Origin: Dyella_B jejuensis
Lineage (GTDB): Bacteria; Pseudomonadota; Gammaproteobacteria; Xanthomonadales; Rhodanobacteraceae
Assembly (NCBI RefSeq): GCF_044904675.1
Contig: NZ_JADIKJ010000012.1
Coordinates: forward strand, 124,001-188,000
Reading direction: 5' to 3'
Length of the DNA stretch: 64,000 bases
Positions 1 to 8,604 of the stretch are shown here, in pieces; position 1 is the first letter of the stretch, and each line of letters starts with the position of its first letter. The position numbers were made by a program, and so were the translations under genes. The notes under the pieces were generated by a model. It did no database searches. It was not told where the DNA came from and saw nothing but the letters and a program-made list of their open reading frames with translations.

Positions 1-618
1 CTTGAAGATGGTCGAATCCTGCCGTGTGAAATTCTTGCCCGGCTCGAAGACATGCACTTCGTCGAGCAACAGGTGGTACACCCCTTTCAGGCGCTTGCCC
101 ATGCCGATCGGCCAGGTGAGCGGCGCACAGGCAATGCCCAGCACGGATTCCACTTCGTCCAACAGTTCGATCGGCGAGCGCCCCTCGCGGTCGAGCTTGT
201 TGATGAAGGTCATGATCGGCGTGTCGCGCAGGCGGCAAACTTCCATTAACTTGATCGTGCGCTCTTCCACGCCCTTGGCGCAGTCGATCACCATCAGCGC
301 CGAATCTACCGCGGTGAGCACGCGATAGGTGTCTTCGGAGAAGTCTGCATGGCCGGGCGTGTCGAGCAGGTTGACGATTTTCCCTTCATAGGGAAATTGC
401 ATCACCGAGGAGGTCACCGAAATGCCGCGCTCCTTTTCGAGCGCCATCCAGTCCGAGGTGGCATGCCGTGCGGCCTTGCGCCCCTTCACCGAGCCGGCCA
501 TCTGGATGGCGCCGCCAAACAACAGCAGCTTCTCGGTAAGCGTGGTCTTGCCCGCATCAGGATGGCTGACGATGGCGAAGGTACGGCGGCGGCGGGTTTC
601 TTCGAGATGGGCGGACAT
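1..618 (-). CDS. prfC: Peptide chain release factor 3 (partial, C-terminus outside window)
   Basis: This is the N-terminal part of RF3, the translational GTPase that removes RF1/RF2 from the ribosome after termination. Read leftward, it begins MSAHLEETRRRRTFAIVSHP. The GTPase motifs follow in order: a P-loop DAGKTTLTEKLL, the G2/switch region with ERGISVTSSV, the G3 motif DTPGHADF and the G4 motif NKLD. The RF3-type spacing ALEKERGISVTSS separates it from EF-G. The reading frame is open to base 1, so the C-terminal two thirds lie outside the window. The start is the ATG whose complement is at 616-618. Confidence 0.93.
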   Translation of the reverse strand, partial: MSAHLEETRRRRTFAIVSHPDAGKTTLTEKLLLFGGAIQMAGSVKGRKAARHATSDWMALEKERGISVTSSVMQFPYEGKIVNLLDTPGHADFSEDTYRVLTAVDSALMVIDCAKGVEERTIKLMEVCRLRDTPIMTFINKLDREGRSPIELLDEVESVLGIACAPLTWPIGMGKRLKGVYHLLLDEVHVFEPGKNFTRQDSTIFK

Positions 619-774
619 GGGCGGATCGGCTGGAACGTTAATCAGGGATTGTATCGTGGAAAGCCGGCATGGCCGCAGGCGCCGGGCGCCGCCGCCGTGT
701 AATTGCCCTTGATGCTCTGGGGCCTGCCTGAATCTGGCGACTACTGGCCTTTTGAAACGCACGTGAGGAGACCG

Positions 775-1026
775 ATGGCTACCGACTGGAAGTTAATTCG
801 CGAAGTATTAGATACCGTGATCGACAGCTGTGAGCGCCTGGAGCGCAATGGTTATACCGGGCAGCACCGCGACATAAGCATCGATGTCGGCGAAAGCTCG
901 GTGAGCGTCTGTGATTTCATGGTCAGCGCGTGGACGCTGCCGGAAAATGTGCTTTACCAGATCATCCGGCAGCGCACAAAGGCACAGAATGCGCGCCTGT
1001 TTGCCATGGATACGGCTGAAAGATAA
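775..1026 (+). CDS. Small hypothetical protein
   Basis: An 83-residue acidic soluble protein beginning MATDWKLIREVLDTVIDSCE. I do not recognise the family. The ATG at 775 is chosen over an upstream in-frame ATG at 703 because a GTGAGGAG ribosome site sits just before it and the extra upstream residues look like translated leader. It has no signal peptide, membrane segment or cysteine motif, and is probably mostly helical. It stands alone between the divergent prfC and the convergent EF-G gene and is closed by a hairpin terminator shared with EF-G. Confidence 0.65.
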   Translation: MATDWKLIREVLDTVIDSCERLERNGYTGQHRDISIDVGESSVSVCDFMVSAWTLPENVLYQIIRQRTKAQNARLFAMDTAER

Positions 1027-1031
1027 TGCAC

Positions 1032-1067
1032 AAAAAAGCCCGGAGATCGCTCTCCGGGCTTCTTGCT
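1032..1067. terminator. Bidirectional rho-independent terminator
   Basis: A perfect 10-bp stem (1037-1046 with 1051-1060) closes a TCGC loop. A run of A lies on the left and a T-rich run on the right, so it can stop both the rightward small gene and the leftward EF-G gene that converge here. Confidence 0.8.
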
Positions 1068-1086
1068 TTGAGCTGGTCGCGAACGC

Positions 1087-3243
1087 TTACTTCGCTTCCT
1101 TCTCCATCAGCTTGGCGACCATGCTCGCCGGCACTTCTTCGTAATGGTCGAATTCCATCGTGAAGGTACCGCGGCCGCTGGTAGCCGAGCGCAGGAAGTT
1201 GATGTAGCCGAACATTTCCGCCAGCGGCACGAAACCCTGCACGAAGGCGTTGGTGCCCTTCTGGCCCTGGTCGCTCACCGAGCCGCGACGGCGGTTGATG
1301 TCGCCGATCACATCGCCCAGATAATCGGCCTCGGTCACGACTTCGAGCTTCATCACCGGCTCGAGCAGCTTGGGCTTGGACATTCTCTGCGCCTCGCGGA
1401 AGCAGGCGCGGCCAGCGATTTCGAAGGCAAGTGCCGAGGAGTCCACGTCATGGTACTTGCCGTCAACCAGGCGTGCCTTGAAGTCCAGCACTTCATAGCC
1501 GGCGACCTGGCCCTGGCGGGATTCCACCGTAATGGAATGTTCCACTGCCGGGATGTATTCGCGCGGCACGCGGCCGCCGACGATCTCGTCGGAGAACACC
1601 ACGCCGCTGCCCGGTTCGCCCGGCTCGAAAATCATCTTCACTTCGGCGAACTGGCCCGAGCCACCGGACTGCTTCTTGTGCGTGTAGGTGTGCTCGACCG
1701 GCTGGCCGAACGCTTCGCGGAAGCTGACCTTGGGCTTGCCCATGTTCGCATCCACGCCCAGCTCGGTGCGCATGCGGTCGATGGTGATTTCCAGATGCAA
1801 TTCGCCCATGCCCTTGAGCACGGTCTGGCCGGTTTCCTGGTCCACTTCCATGCGCAGCGACGGATCGGCCTTCACCATCTTGTAGAGCGCGGTGGACAGC
1901 TTGTCGATGTCGTTGCGGCTCTTCGGTTCCACGGCCACGCTGATCACCGGGTCGGGGAAGCGCATGCGCTCGAGCAGGGCCGGATGGGCCGGATCGGAGA
2001 GCGAGTCGCCGGTCTCGGTTTCCTTCATCGAGACGAACGCGCAGATGTCGCCCGCGCGCACTTCTTCGATGTCCTTGGTGGCATTGGCCTGCACTTCCAC
2101 GATGCGGCCCACGCGCTCTTTCTTGCCGCGCGTGACGTTGAGCAGGGTGTCGCCCTTCTTGATCACGCCCGAGTAGATGCGGCAGAAGGTGAGGGTGCCG
2201 AATTGGTCGTTGATGACCTTGAAGGCCAGCGCACGCGCCGGAGCTTCGTCGAGCACGCCCTGTTCGCCGATCACGTGGCCGTCTTCGTCGACCATGGAGA
2301 TGCCGCCGTTCTCGCCCGGGAAAGGCATGTAGTCGATGACGGCGTCGAGCAACTGCTGCACGCCCTTGTTGCGATAGGAAGAGCCGCAGAATACCGGCAC
2401 CAGCTTGCCTTGCACGCAGCCCTTGCGGATGCACTTCTTCAGCAGCTCGATGCTGAAATCGCCGCTCTTCATGAAGGTTTCGACGTCGCCGGCATGCAGC
2501 AGCTTGTCGAACGCCTCGTCGTCCATTTCCAGCGCCTTCTCGATGGTTTCATCGCGCAGCGAGGCCAGGTTGGCGACCCATTCCTGGTCGGCGGTGGCCG
2601 TGAAGTTCACTTTGCTGGCGACCTCTTCCAGAGGCACGGTATCCCACGGGCTGTCCTTGTCGTGGCCTTTCCAGATGTAGCCCACGCCGGCGATCAGGTC
2701 GACCATGCCGATGAATTCGTCGTGGCTGCCCAGCGGTACCTGGCACAGCAGGGCGTTGGCGCCCAGGCGCTCCTTGATGCCCTTCACGCAATGCGCGAAG
2801 TTGGCGCCGATGCGGTCCATCTTGTTGACGTAGCACACGCGCGGCACGTTGTACTGGTCGGCCAGGCGCCAGTTGGTCTCGGTCTGCGGCTCCACGCCGG
2901 CCACGCCGTCGAACACCACCACGGCGCCGTCGAGCACGCGCAGCGAGCGGTTCACTTCGATGGTGAAGTCGACATGCCCCGGGGTATCGATCACGTTGAT
3001 CTGGTGGCCTTTCCACTCGGTGGACACGGCAGCGGACTGGATGGTGATGCCGCGCTTGCGTTCCTGCTCGAGGTAATCGGTGGTGGTCGAGCCCTTGCCG
3101 TCCTTCGTGTCGTGCACGTCGACGATCTGATGCTTTTTACCGGTGTAGTAGAGCACGCGCTCGGTCGTGGTGGTCTTGCCGGCGTCGATGTGCGCGATGA
3201 TGCCGATATTGCGATAGAGGCTTAGAGGTTTTTGGCGGGCCAC
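1087..3243 (-). CDS. fusA: Elongation factor G, stand-alone copy
   Basis: A 718-residue translocation GTPase beginning (V/M)ARQKPLSLYRNIGIIAHID. The GTPase motifs are AHIDAGKTTTTERVLYYTG (P-loop), RGITIQSAA, DTPGHVDFT and NKMDRIG, followed by EF-G domains II-V. The start is a GTG (complement 3241-3243), because the conserved N-terminus of EF-G begins there; upstream in-frame residues resemble no EF-G. It is not in a str operon (no rpsL, rpsG or tuf), so it may be a second EF-G paralogue. Compared with the remembered E. coli EF-G, the switch I region after VHD carries about five extra residues (TKDGKGSTTTDYLE against GAATMDWME). A specialised or recycling EF-G is possible but not shown. Confidence 0.92.
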   Translation of the reverse strand: MARQKPLSLYRNIGIIAHIDAGKTTTTERVLYYTGKKHQIVDVHDTKDGKGSTTTDYLEQERKRGITIQSAAVSTEWKGHQINVIDTPGHVDFTIEVNRSLRVLDGAVVVFDGVAGVEPQTETNWRLADQYNVPRVCYVNKMDRIGANFAHCVKGIKERLGANALLCQVPLGSHDEFIGMVDLIAGVGYIWKGHDKDSPWDTVPLEEVASKVNFTATADQEWVANLASLRDETIEKALEMDDEAFDKLLHAGDVETFMKSGDFSIELLKKCIRKGCVQGKLVPVFCGSSYRNKGVQQLLDAVIDYMPFPGENGGISMVDEDGHVIGEQGVLDEAPARALAFKVINDQFGTLTFCRIYSGVIKKGDTLLNVTRGKKERVGRIVEVQANATKDIEEVRAGDICAFVSMKETETGDSLSDPAHPALLERMRFPDPVISVAVEPKSRNDIDKLSTALYKMVKADPSLRMEVDQETGQTVLKGMGELHLEITIDRMRTELGVDANMGKPKVSFREAFGQPVEHTYTHKKQSGGSGQFAEVKMIFEPGEPGSGVVFSDEIVGGRVPREYIPAVEHSITVESRQGQVAGYEVLDFKARLVDGKYHDVDSSALAFEIAGRACFREAQRMSKPKLLEPVMKLEVVTEADYLGDVIGDINRRRGSVSDQGQKGTNAFVQGFVPLAEMFGYINFLRSATSGRGTFTMEFDHYEEVPASMVAKLMEKEAK

Positions 3244-3365
3244 AGTCTTGGTTCCGTAGTAAAAGTCGATGTCAAACAGGGGGCGGACAATCCATCCACT
3301 GTCCGCAGCGTACGTTTCAAATGTGCATTCGGCGTTGCCGAGGCTGGCTGGCCGCTTGCGCCATA

Positions 3366-4037
3366 TCAGTGCGCAGGGTCGGCCAGCAGGTCCTCGTAGA
3401 AAGCGCCGAACGGTTCGGTCGGATGCGCGATCTGGATTTCCAGGATCCACAAGCCCCTGGAGGGGTTGTGCTCGAAATCGCCCAGATCGCCGCCCTGGTG
3501 TACCGAGTGCGGAAAATCGCTGACGCGATGGCCCTTGATGGCATGGTTGAAACGCCAGCCCATCGCCTCGGCGCGCTCATGGGCGTAATTATACAACGTG
3601 TGGCCGCTCAAGCCCTCGTTGCTCCATTTGCCCGCCACGTCACGGAACAGGTCGCGGGCCGCCTGGGCGCAGGCTTGCCGTTCCGGCGCGTGGCCAACCG
3701 CGAAAGTATCGCCGACGTCGCCTTCATGGCCGTTGAACACCAGGCCGAGGTCGATGAAATAAATATCGTTCTCCCCCAGGCGAACGTCCGGCAGCGAGCG
3801 CTGGCGATAGGTCCTGGTGGTGTTCGGGCCAATGCGGATGATCACCGGATGCCACAGCCGTTCCATGCCCAGGTCGCTGAATACCTCGGCGGCTTGGGCC
3901 CTGGCTTCGTCCTCGCTGATGCCCGGCTGCATGCGTTCGCGGATGCCGTGCAACGCTGCCCAGCTCAGCCGGCGCGCCTCCTGCATGAGGACCGGGTCGA
4001 ATCGCCCTCCGACAGCTTCACGATGGTCAAGGGTCAT
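3366..4037 (-). CDS. M24 family metallopeptidase (Xaa-Pro aminopeptidase-like)
   Basis: A 223-residue pita-bread-fold protein. IDLGLVFNGHEGDVGDTFAVG matches the two metal-binding Asp positions of M24 peptidases (usual form IDxGxxYxGYxSDxTRT). A His-rich stretch GHRVSDFPHSVH and the final ILEIQIAH...FYEDLL correspond to the later His/Glu ligand regions but are atypical, so activity is uncertain. It starts five bases after the stop of the DUF1304 gene, so the two are probably co-transcribed. The start MTLDHREAVG is taken over a longer open frame that overlaps the neighbouring gene. Confidence 0.7.
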   Translation of the reverse strand: MTLDHREAVGGRFDPVLMQEARRLSWAALHGIRERMQPGISEDEARAQAAEVFSDLGMERLWHPVIIRIGPNTTRTYRQRSLPDVRLGENDIYFIDLGLVFNGHEGDVGDTFAVGHAPERQACAQAARDLFRDVAGKWSNEGLSGHTLYNYAHERAEAMGWRFNHAIKGHRVSDFPHSVHQGGDLGDFEHNPSRGLWILEIQIAHPTEPFGAFYEDLLADPAH

Positions 4038-4042
4038 GGCGA

Positions 4043-4405
4043 TCAGCCCGCTACCAGAACCAGGGCGAGCCCGATCGCGGCGGGCAGCGCCTGGATCCAC
4101 AGCACCTTGCGGGTGGCGGTAAGGCCGCCATAAAGGCCCGCGACCAGCACGCATGCGAGGAAAAAGATCTTTACATGCCGCCCTTCGGCTCCGCCGAGGA
4201 GCAGCCCCCAGGCCAGGCCGGCCGCAAGGAAACCGTTGTAGAGCCCCTGATTGGCGGCCAGCACCTTGGTCTGGGCTGCGTAATCGGGGGTGATGCCGAA
4301 CGCACGCAATCCGACGGGTTTGTCCCAAAGCAGCATTTCCAGCACCAGGAACCACCCATGCATCAGCGCGATGAGGGCAACCACGAGGCTGGCGACGATC
4401 GACAT
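4043..4405 (-). CDS. DUF1304 family membrane protein
   Basis: A 120-residue inner-membrane protein with four hydrophobic segments. It begins MSIVASLVVALIALMHGWF, then LEMLLWDKPVGLRAFGI and a middle NQGLYNGFLAAGL, the usual signature of DUF1304 proteins. Its function is unknown. A GGGAGAA ribosome site precedes the start. It lies between a PfkB kinase and an M24 peptidase, all leftward and nearly touching. Confidence 0.8.
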   Translation of the reverse strand: MSIVASLVVALIALMHGWFLVLEMLLWDKPVGLRAFGITPDYAAQTKVLAANQGLYNGFLAAGLAWGLLLGGAEGRHVKIFFLACVLVAGLYGGLTATRKVLWIQALPAAIGLALVLVAG

Positions 4406-4425
4406 GCTGTTCTCCCGTGCGCCGT

Positions 4426-5361
4426 TCAGGCCAGCGCGTAGCCGAACTGTTCCTGGAACTGGGCGGCGAATTCGTCGTAGGTGAAATGCTGGTTCTGGGT
4501 GCCGGGATGCTCGACTTTCAGCGCGCCCATCAGCGAAGCCATGCGGCCGATGGTAGGCCAGTCCAGTCCCTTCATGATGCCGAAGATCAGGCCGGCCCGG
4601 TACGCATCGCCGCAACCGGTGGGATCGACGACCTGGCGTTCGCGCGCCGGCGGTATTTCGTGCGTGGTGTCACCGGCGTGGATCAGCGAGCCGCGCGGGC
4701 CGAGCGTCACGATATAAGCCTTGACCCGCGCGGCGATCTCCGCGGCGCTCCAGCCGGTACGCTGTTGCAGCAGTTGCGATTCGTAGTCGTTGACGATCAC
4801 GTAGGTGGATTTCTCGATCATCGCCCGGAATTCCTCGCCGTTGAACAGCGGCATGGCCTGGCCCGGATCGAACACGAATGGCACGCCGCGCGCGGCGAAT
4901 TCCTCCACATGCTGGAGCATGGCTTCGCGGCCATCCGGCGCGACGATGCCGAAGCTGATCTGGGGAATGTTGCGGACGTGGTTCTCGTGCGCGCTCGACA
5001 TCGCGCCCGGATGGAAGGCGGTGATCTGGTTGTTGTCCAGGTCGGTGGTGATGAAGCATTGCGGCGTGAACTGTTCTTCGAACACGCGGATGCAATCGAG
5101 GCGGATACCGCACTTTTCCAGGTGTTCGCGATACGGCGCGAAATCCTGGCCCACCGCGGCCACCGGCAAGGGATCGCCGCCGAGCAGCTTCAGGTTATAG
5201 GCGATATTGCCGGCACAGCCGCCGAATTCGCGGCGCATGCGCGGTACCAGGAACGACACGTTCAGGATGTGCACCTGGTCCGGAATGATGTGGTTCTTGA
5301 ACTGGTCCTGGAACACCATGATGGTGTCGTAGGCAAGCGATCCGCAGATGACGGCAGACAT
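4426..5361 (-). CDS. PfkB family carbohydrate/nucleoside kinase
   Basis: A 311-residue ribokinase-fold sugar or nucleoside kinase that transfers phosphate from ATP to a hydroxymethyl group. The N-terminal glycine-rich region has FGGCAGNIAYNLKLLGG. Near the C-terminus DPTGCGDAYRAGLIFGIMKG is the PfkB signature 2, with the catalytic Asp in GCGDA. The substrate cannot be read from sequence; adenosine kinase-like and ribokinase-like members share this form. The start MSAVICGSLAYD follows the family N-terminus; the longer open frame adds an unlikely leader. It is first in a leftward run with DUF1304 and the M24 peptidase. Confidence 0.85.
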   Translation of the reverse strand: MSAVICGSLAYDTIMVFQDQFKNHIIPDQVHILNVSFLVPRMRREFGGCAGNIAYNLKLLGGDPLPVAAVGQDFAPYREHLEKCGIRLDCIRVFEEQFTPQCFITTDLDNNQITAFHPGAMSSAHENHVRNIPQISFGIVAPDGREAMLQHVEEFAARGVPFVFDPGQAMPLFNGEEFRAMIEKSTYVIVNDYESQLLQQRTGWSAAEIAARVKAYIVTLGPRGSLIHAGDTTHEIPPARERQVVDPTGCGDAYRAGLIFGIMKGLDWPTIGRMASLMGALKVEHPGTQNQHFTYDEFAAQFQEQFGYALA

Positions 5362-5713
5362 GTTGATGGACGGTCCGGATAGGAGGGCTGGGCGTGGCGG
5401 GGCCACGGCGACAAACGCAGCATCCTAACGGTTGAGCCGGGAACGGGAAACAGGGCGCGGCATACGACGCCGGAAACGGCAGGCGGACGAGCGTCACTAT
5501 TGCTCTGCGGCCCCGTAGCCTTGCAGTGGGCAAAGCAAGCGGCGGCCAGACGCTGCTCTGATTGCGCGCGAAGCACCGCGCGGGTTTCGTGTTCATGGCC
5601 GGGTTCCCCAGCAAAAACAAGCCTTTCTTAACGAGAATGTCCTTGCGGCCCGGGGGTTTGCTTACTAGACTGGCGCGCTTACTTTTTAGCCAGAGTCGAC
5701 ACGCGGCGGACCC
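5362..5713. other. Intergenic region between divergent PfkB kinase and mreB
   Basis: About 350 bases with no credible gene; open frames here are overlap shadows. It must carry promoters for both divergent units. One candidate for the mre operon is listed separately. Confidence 0.5.
5658..5685 (+). promoter_or_regulatory. Candidate promoter of the mreBCD operon
   Basis: TTGCTT at 5658 and TACTTT at 5680 are 16 bases apart, about 30 bases upstream of the mreB start. It is sigma70-like but only a moderate match. Confidence 0.3.
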
Positions 5714-6760
5714 ATGTTCAAGAAGTTTCGCGGGATGTTTTCGAACGATGTATCCATCGACCTTGGCACGGCCAATACGCTTATTTATGTAAGGGGTCAG
5801 GGCATCGTCCTGAACGAACCTTCCGTCGTGGCGATCCGCCAGGATCGTGGTCCGGGCGGTCCGCGCACCGTGGCCGCGGTCGGTGGCGATGCCAAGCGCA
5901 TGCTGGGACGCACCCCGGGCAACATCGCCACCGTGCGCCCGATGAAGGATGGCGTGATCGCCGACTTCACCATGACCGAGGCGATGCTGCAGCATTTCAT
6001 CCGCCAGGTGCACCGCTCGCGCCTGCTGCGGCCCAGTCCGCGCGTGCTGGTCTGCGTGCCCTGCGGTTCCACGCAGGTGGAGCGTCGTGCAATCAAGGAA
6101 TCGGCCGAAGGCGCCGGCGCCCGCGACGTGTTCCTGATCGAGGAGCCGATGGCCGCTGCGATCGGCGCCGGCATCCCGGTGCACGAGGCGCGCGGTTCGA
6201 TGGTGCTGGATATCGGCGGCGGCACGTCCGAAGTAGCGGTGATCTCGCTCAACGGCATCGTTTACTCGCAGTCGGTGCGCGTGGGCGGCGACCGCTTCGA
6301 CGAAGCCATCATCAATTACGTTCGCCGCAACCACGGCACGCTGATCGGCGAATCCACCGCCGAGCGCATCAAGCTGGAGATCGGCTGCGCCTTTCCGCAG
6401 AGCCAGGTCAAGGAGATCGAGATCTCCGGCCGCAACCTGGCCGAAGGTGTGCCGCGCATGTTCACGATCAACTCCAACGAGATCCTGGAGGCTCTGCACG
6501 AGCCGCTCGCCGGCATCGTGGCGGCAGTGAAAGCCGCGCTGGAACAGACGCCGCCGGAATTGTGTTCGGACGTGGCCGAGCGCGGTATCGTGCTCACCGG
6601 TGGCGGCGCCTTGCTGCGCGACCTCGATCGCCTGCTTTCCGAAGAAACCGGCTTGCACGTGCAGGTGGCGGACGATCCGTTGACCTGCGTCGCGCGCGGC
6701 GGCGGCAAGGCGCTGGAACTGATCGACCAGCACGGCAGCGATTTCTTCGCGCCGGAATAA
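5714..6760 (+). CDS. mreB: Rod shape-determining actin homologue MreB
   Basis: A 348-residue bacterial actin that polymerises on the inner membrane and steers the elongasome. It has the N-terminal amphipathic start MFKKFRGMFSND, the phosphate-1 loop SIDLGTANTLIYV, LDIGGGTSEVAVIS (phosphate 2) and a late adenosine motif VLTGGGALLRDLD. Length and order are standard. It heads a cell-shape block; mreC follows after 203 bases that hold an inverted repeat pair. Confidence 0.98.
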   Translation: MFKKFRGMFSNDVSIDLGTANTLIYVRGQGIVLNEPSVVAIRQDRGPGGPRTVAAVGGDAKRMLGRTPGNIATVRPMKDGVIADFTMTEAMLQHFIRQVHRSRLLRPSPRVLVCVPCGSTQVERRAIKESAEGAGARDVFLIEEPMAAAIGAGIPVHEARGSMVLDIGGGTSEVAVISLNGIVYSQSVRVGGDRFDEAIINYVRRNHGTLIGESTAERIKLEIGCAFPQSQVKEIEISGRNLAEGVPRMFTINSNEILEALHEPLAGIVAAVKAALEQTPPELCSDVAERGIVLTGGGALLRDLDRLLSEETGLHVQVADDPLTCVARGGGKALELIDQHGSDFFAPE

Positions 6761-6788
6761 CTGTCCTCGCCCGCGAGGATTCATTACT

Positions 6789-6936
6789 CCCTCTCCGTCG
6801 GAGAGGGAAGGGTGAGGGGGCCAAGGCTTGCGTCAATGTCGATTCGAAGCGCATTAGAAAAAGCACGCTCAGGCAGCTGGTATCCCGCAAGGTCGTTCCC
6901 TCACCCCAACCCTTTCCCTTCGGGGGAGCGGGAGTT
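6789..6936. repeat. REP-like inverted repeat pair between mreB and mreC
   Basis: A left unit holds a perfect 8-bp hairpin CCCTCTCC-GTC-GGAGAGGG (6789-6807) followed by AGGGTGAGGG. A right unit from about 6895 to 6936 has the same design in reverse (CCCTCACCCC ... GGGGGAGCGGGAG). This head-to-head layout resembles REP/BIME pairs. Related GGTGAGG-type units occur near 15382 and 19625. Confidence 0.6.
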
Positions 6937-6963
6937 GGTACGTGGCGAGTATGAGGTCCGCGC

Positions 6964-7989
6964 ATGCCACTAAGCCGCGAGGAATCCTCGCCCCTGTTTG
7001 CCGGCACCGCTGCCGGCACGTTGCGGCTGATTTTCTACCTGGCGCTGGCTGGGGTGCTGATGGTGCTGGATCATCGCAATGGCTGGTTGTGGCGCCTGCG
7101 CTATACCACCGCGATCGTGGTCGAACCGGTCTATCGGTTGGCCAGCCTGCCCGTCGACGGCATGCACGCACTGGGCGTGGCTTTCGCCGATCGTCGCCTG
7201 TTGACCGAACAGAACCAGCGGCTGCGCGAAGACCTGCTGCTGGCCAATGCCAAGCTCAATCGCCTGGCCGCCGTGGCGCAACAGAACCAGCGCCTGAAGG
7301 AACTGCTCGATACCCAGCGCAGTCTGGAATTGCACGTGCAGATGGCACGTGTGATTGGCGTGGACATGGGCGCTTTCCGGCATCGCATGATGATCAACCT
7401 GGGCGCGCGCGACGGCATCAAGGCCGGGCAGCCGGTGATCGACGCACATGGCGTGATGGGCCAGATCGTCGATGTGCTGCCCACCTCTGCAAACGTGATG
7501 CTGGTGACCGATCCGGACCATGCCTTGCCGGTGGTGGTCGAGCGCACCGGATTGCGTACTGTCGCCTACGGCTCTCGCAACGGCGAACAGCTCACACTGC
7601 CGACGATACCGATGGCGGCCGATGTGCGTGTCGGTGACAAGCTGCTTACCTCCGGCCTGGGCGGCCGTTTCCCGCAGGGTTTCCCGGTGGGCGAAATCCG
7701 CAGCGTCGATCCGGCCTCGAACGGCATGTTCCTCGAAGCCCATGCCTTGCCCAGCGCCGATCTGGATCGCAGCGACGAAGTGCTGGTGCTGCACGATTTG
7801 GCTGAGCCGGCCGGCCCGCCGCCGCCGCCATCGCCGGTCGGTCCGCCAGCCGATGAGGCGCCGGCACCCGCTGCCTCGGCCGCGCTGCCGCGCGCCGTCG
7901 TGCCAGCCACGTCGAACAAGCCGGCCGCGCCGCAGCCGGTCAGGGCCGCGCCTGCAGCAACGTCATCAGCAGGAGCGCCGCGGACATGA
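6964..7989 (+). CDS. mreC: Cell shape protein MreC
   Basis: A 341-residue bitopic membrane protein of the elongasome that links MreB to PBP2/RodA in the periplasm. After a short cytoplasmic start it has one membrane segment (about 20-42, RLIFYLALAGVLMVLDH). A coiled-coil follows (about 78-115, repeated NQRLRE/NQRLKE), then the two-barrel MreC domain with MINLGARDGIKAGQPV and DKLLTSGLGGRFPQGFPVG. The last 60 residues are Pro/Ala-rich and probably disordered. Its stop overlaps the mreD start by four bases. Confidence 0.96.
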   Translation: MPLSREESSPLFAGTAAGTLRLIFYLALAGVLMVLDHRNGWLWRLRYTTAIVVEPVYRLASLPVDGMHALGVAFADRRLLTEQNQRLREDLLLANAKLNRLAAVAQQNQRLKELLDTQRSLELHVQMARVIGVDMGAFRHRMMINLGARDGIKAGQPVIDAHGVMGQIVDVLPTSANVMLVTDPDHALPVVVERTGLRTVAYGSRNGEQLTLPTIPMAADVRVGDKLLTSGLGGRFPQGFPVGEIRSVDPASNGMFLEAHALPSADLDRSDEVLVLHDLAEPAGPPPPPSPVGPPADEAPAPAASAALPRAVVPATSNKPAAPQPVRAAPAATSSAGAPRT

Positions 7990-8474
7990 GCCGTCAGCGA
8001 ATCTCATTCTGGTGGTTCATCGGCACGTTGGGAGCTGCCCTGATCTTGATGCTGGTGCCGCTGCCGCACGTGCTTGAGCCGTTCAAGCCGTATTGGCCAG
8101 CGCTGGTATTGCTGTACTGGGCGCTCGAATCGGGAGACCAGCGTGTGACGCTGGGAGTGGCGTTCGTCCTGGGCATCTGCGCCGACTTGCTGACCGGCGT
8201 GCTGCTGGGCGAGCAGGCGCTGCGCTTGTGCGTGCTGGCGTTCATCGCCCTGCGTTTTCGCTCGCGGCTGCGGTTCTTCCCGATGTGGCAGCAGACGTTG
8301 GCGGTGCTGGCGCTGCTGCTCAACGATCGCTTCCTGCTGCTGGTCGTGCGGGCCTTCGCGGGAGAGGCAACGCCACCGGCGCTATGGTGGGCATCACCGT
8401 TCGTCAGCGCGGCACTGTGGCCGTTCCTGTTCCTGTTGCTCGACGATCTGCGGATGCGGTTGAGGCTGGCATGA
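7986..8474 (+). CDS. mreD: Rod shape-determining membrane protein MreD
   Basis: A 162-residue polytopic inner-membrane protein with about five hydrophobic segments. The motif FKPYWPALVLLYWALE and the downstream GICADLLTGVLLGEQALRL are typical of MreD. The ATGA overlap with mreC suggests translational coupling. It probably holds the MreC-PBP2-RodA complex together. Confidence 0.94.
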   Translation: MSRQRISFWWFIGTLGAALILMLVPLPHVLEPFKPYWPALVLLYWALESGDQRVTLGVAFVLGICADLLTGVLLGEQALRLCVLAFIALRFRSRLRFFPMWQQTLAVLALLLNDRFLLLVVRAFAGEATPPALWWASPFVSAALWPFLFLLLDDLRMRLRLA

Positions 8475-8604
8475 CGGTCGCGAACAGGAAGTCGGGAATT
8501 GGCGCCAGGAACAGCGCGCCTGCCGATTCCGCGTCGCTTGCCGGGCGGCGCGCGCGGGCCGGTACTGGCGTTCTTGCCCGCTGCCCGGTGACCAGGAGCC
8601 ACAC

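Noticed and set aside
1144..3225. Long rightward frame (693 codons) opposite EF-G
   Set aside because: It is antisense to a clear EF-G with all GTPase motifs, and its composition (many His/Ala/Val repeats) is typical of shadow frames in high-GC DNA.
5195..6784. Leftward 529-codon frame over mreB
   Set aside because: Antisense to mreB and to its promoter; no motif of its own.
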